From an uncultured bacterium (GTDB lineage: Bacteria > Actinomycetota > Coriobacteriia > Coriobacteriales > Coriobacteriaceae), in assembly GCA_905214895.1 (NCBI GenBank), contig CAJMNP010000013.1, forward strand, positions 1 through 13,245: a stretch of DNA of 13,245 bases. The letters run 5' to 3'. Positions 12,081-13,245 of this stretch are shown here, one piece after another (positions within the stretch are counted from its first letter, which is position 1; each line of letters begins with the position of its first letter). The notes under the pieces are model-generated. The model was given only the letters and a program-made list of their open reading frames with translations, made no database searches and had not been told where the DNA came from. The position numbers and the translations under genes were made by a program.

Positions 12081-13245
12081 TTACTTGTCGGTGCCCAGCT
12101 TGTGTGGTTTGTAGGCGAGGGCATTGACGAGTGCGTCGGCGGCGGATTTGACGGCTGCCGGCTGCGGATCGTTGACGTGGTCCTCGGGGTGCACGGGCAG
12201 GTCTTTCTTGACCGCATCGTGGATCAGGTTGAGGTATTCGGTCACGCCGGTGGTCGACAGGTGCGTGCCGTCGCCGTCGAACAGGTCGTTGCGGTTGGCG
12301 CTGTACCCGTACCAGTCGACAACGCGTACATTCTTGTAGCGCGTGGCGGCGTTGGCGATGGCCTGGTTCGTGGACCCGACCCACGGCTGCGGGCTACGCG
12401 TGTTTACAAACACGACAATGCGCTGCTCGCCGGCGTCGGCCATGATCGCGTCGACCTGGGCGTCCGTTACCAAACCGTTGGTGCCCAGGGCAAAGACCAC
12501 GATCTTGCCGGCAAGGTTCTGCTGGATATAGCCCTCAAATGTCGCGCGGCCAGCATCAAACTGGCGGCCCTTTTCGGCATCGATATGGCTGTGCGGGAAC
12601 ACGCCGTCAAAGGAATCAACGGCGCGCAGCGACACGGAGTCGCCGATCATCAACAGGTCGTAGGAGCCATCGGGGAAGCCGTCGTTGTCCTTGTCGGTGT
12701 CGTCGGCCGCCTGCTGGTCGGTGGGCGCGGTGTTTTTGGCTTCCTTGTTCAGAACTTCGGCGCCCTCGCCGCTCAGCGCAGACGTCTCGGGCACAAAAAT
12801 CAGGCCGCCCAGTGCAACGACCAACACGACAGCGCAGGCCGCGCAGACAGGGACGTGCGCGCGAGCCCAGTTGGCGGGCGTGGTGGTGCCATCGCGGAAT
12901 TCGGCGACGGTGCGGCCGAAGGCGCCCTTCCTAAACGGCGTTTCGATAAAGCGATAGGAGCACTCGGCTACGGCGACCACCAGCAGCACCTGCAAAATGT
13001 ACTGCCACCAGGGCGTATCGTTGATGTTGGCGACCGGGTTCATGAGCAACAGCAGCGGATAGTGCCACAGGTAGATGCTGTACGAGCGCTTGCCGACCCA
13101 CACGAGCGGCTCGGCTGACAGCGCGCGGGCAACCATTCCCTGGGGCTGCACGCATGCCGCAATAACCATGAGCGTGAGGATGGAGCATAACAGCGTGCCG
13201 CCGCGATACTGGAACGCGGTGTAGCCGTTGGTGAGCGCGACCATG
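12081..13245 (-). CDS. OatA-like acyltransferase with SGNH domain (5' partial)
   Basis: C-terminal part of a membrane O-acyltransferase of the AT3 (Acyl_transf_3) type fused to an extracellular SGNH-like domain, as in OatA and related enzymes that acetylate peptidoglycan or surface glycans. The frame is open at the window edge, and the first visible residues (ALTNGYTAFQYRGGTLL) are mid-domain, so most of the AT3 domain is outside. Counting from the ATG at 13244: WVGKRSYSIYLWHYPLLLL (49-67) and FIETPFRKG (99-107) are AT3 motifs, and a last membrane helix spans about 131-151. A linker follows, then the SGNH domain with IGDSVSLRA (200-208, nucleophile Ser203), ALGTNG (252-257) and DGTHLS (325-330, Asp325/His328). 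The linker contains DTDKDNDGFPD (182-192), like a calcium-binding DxDxDG repeat. Substrate is inferred. Confidence 0.9.
   Translation of the reverse strand, partial: MVALTNGYTAFQYRGGTLLCSILTLMVIAACVQPQGMVARALSAEPLVWVGKRSYSIYLWHYPLLLLMNPVANINDTPWWQYILQVLLVVAVAECSYRFIETPFRKGAFGRTVAEFRDGTTTPANWARAHVPVCAACAVVLVVALGGLIFVPETSALSGEGAEVLNKEAKNTAPTDQQAADDTDKDNDGFPDGSYDLLMIGDSVSLRAVDSFDGVFPHSHIDAEKGRQFDAGRATFEGYIQQNLAGKIVVFALGTNGLVTDAQVDAIMADAGEQRIVVFVNTRSPQPWVGSTNQAIANAATRYKNVRVVDWYGYSANRNDLFDGDGTHLSTTGVTEYLNLIHDAVKKDLPVHPEDHVNDPQPAAVKSAADALVNALAYKPHKLGTDK

Noticed and set aside
11825..12217. 130-residue minus-strand frame touching the inverted-repeat element
   Set aside because: Proline- and serine-rich, no ribosome binding site, and overlaps the acyltransferase 3' end in another frame. 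It could be a translated repeat, but nothing supports a protein.
12078..13118. 346-residue open frame on the plus strand
   Set aside because: Antisense to the acyltransferase/SGNH gene, whose motifs are clear; the plus-strand translation shows none.

Overview
The window looks like chromosomal DNA from a GC-rich gut actinobacterium of the class Coriobacteriia, most likely Collinsella or a close relative. I infer this from the base composition, the GGGTATAATGG-type promoter at 5409-5419, and the gene set: a DUF362 ferredoxin, a PRC-barrel/MgtE-like protein next to an NRAMP-related transporter, a YtxH/PRC pair and an OatA-like acyltransferase. No database search was possible. Eleven protein genes are supported. 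Both end genes run off the window.

Layout. 1-1049 (+): 3' part of a DUF362 protein with two 4Fe-4S motifs, ending at a bidirectional terminator (1097-1135) shared with a convergent membrane-anchored alpha/beta hydrolase (1181-2146, -). A divergent promoter region with three short palindromes (2147-2332) separates the hydrolase from a TrhA/hemolysin III-like PAQR protein (2333-3016, +). Then come a CNNM/CorC ion transporter (3125-4498) and, 24 bases on, a small protein resembling the N-terminal domain of cyanophycin synthetase as a stand-alone unit (4523-5332). A new promoter drives a YtxH protein (5469-5858) that overlaps a PRC-barrel protein (5858-6613) by one base. After a hairpin comes a membrane-anchored NodB-like protein whose metal site has decayed (6686-8092).

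8093-8420 holds an extended -10 promoter and an approximately 200-nt structured leader whose last hairpin hides a Shine-Dalgarno sequence. The leader precedes a two-gene unit: a PRC-PRC-MgtE_N-CBS-membrane protein with a decayed MgtE pore (8421-10265), and an NRAMP-related transporter carrying DAGG and APW in place of DPGN and MPH (10274-11536), the pattern reported for NRAMP-related magnesium transporters. The unit ends at a strong terminator (11559-11589). A 228-bp AT-richer element with 31-bp inverted ends (11620-11847) and a very long perfect hairpin (12020-12057) precede the 3' part of an OatA-like acyltransferase/SGNH gene on the minus strand (12081-13245).

How it fits together. Two systems probably deal with divalent cations. 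The CorC/CNNM protein is probably an exporter. The NRAMP-related protein is probably a magnesium importer controlled post-translationally by the MgtE_N/CBS protein and post-transcriptionally by the leader RNA. The remaining genes concern the cell envelope (YtxH, PRC barrel, pseudo-deacetylase, acyltransferase, membrane hydrolase). The most unusual items are the metal-sensing unit with its leader, the stand-alone CphA1 N-domain-like protein, the catalytically degenerate NodB protein and the inverted-repeat element.
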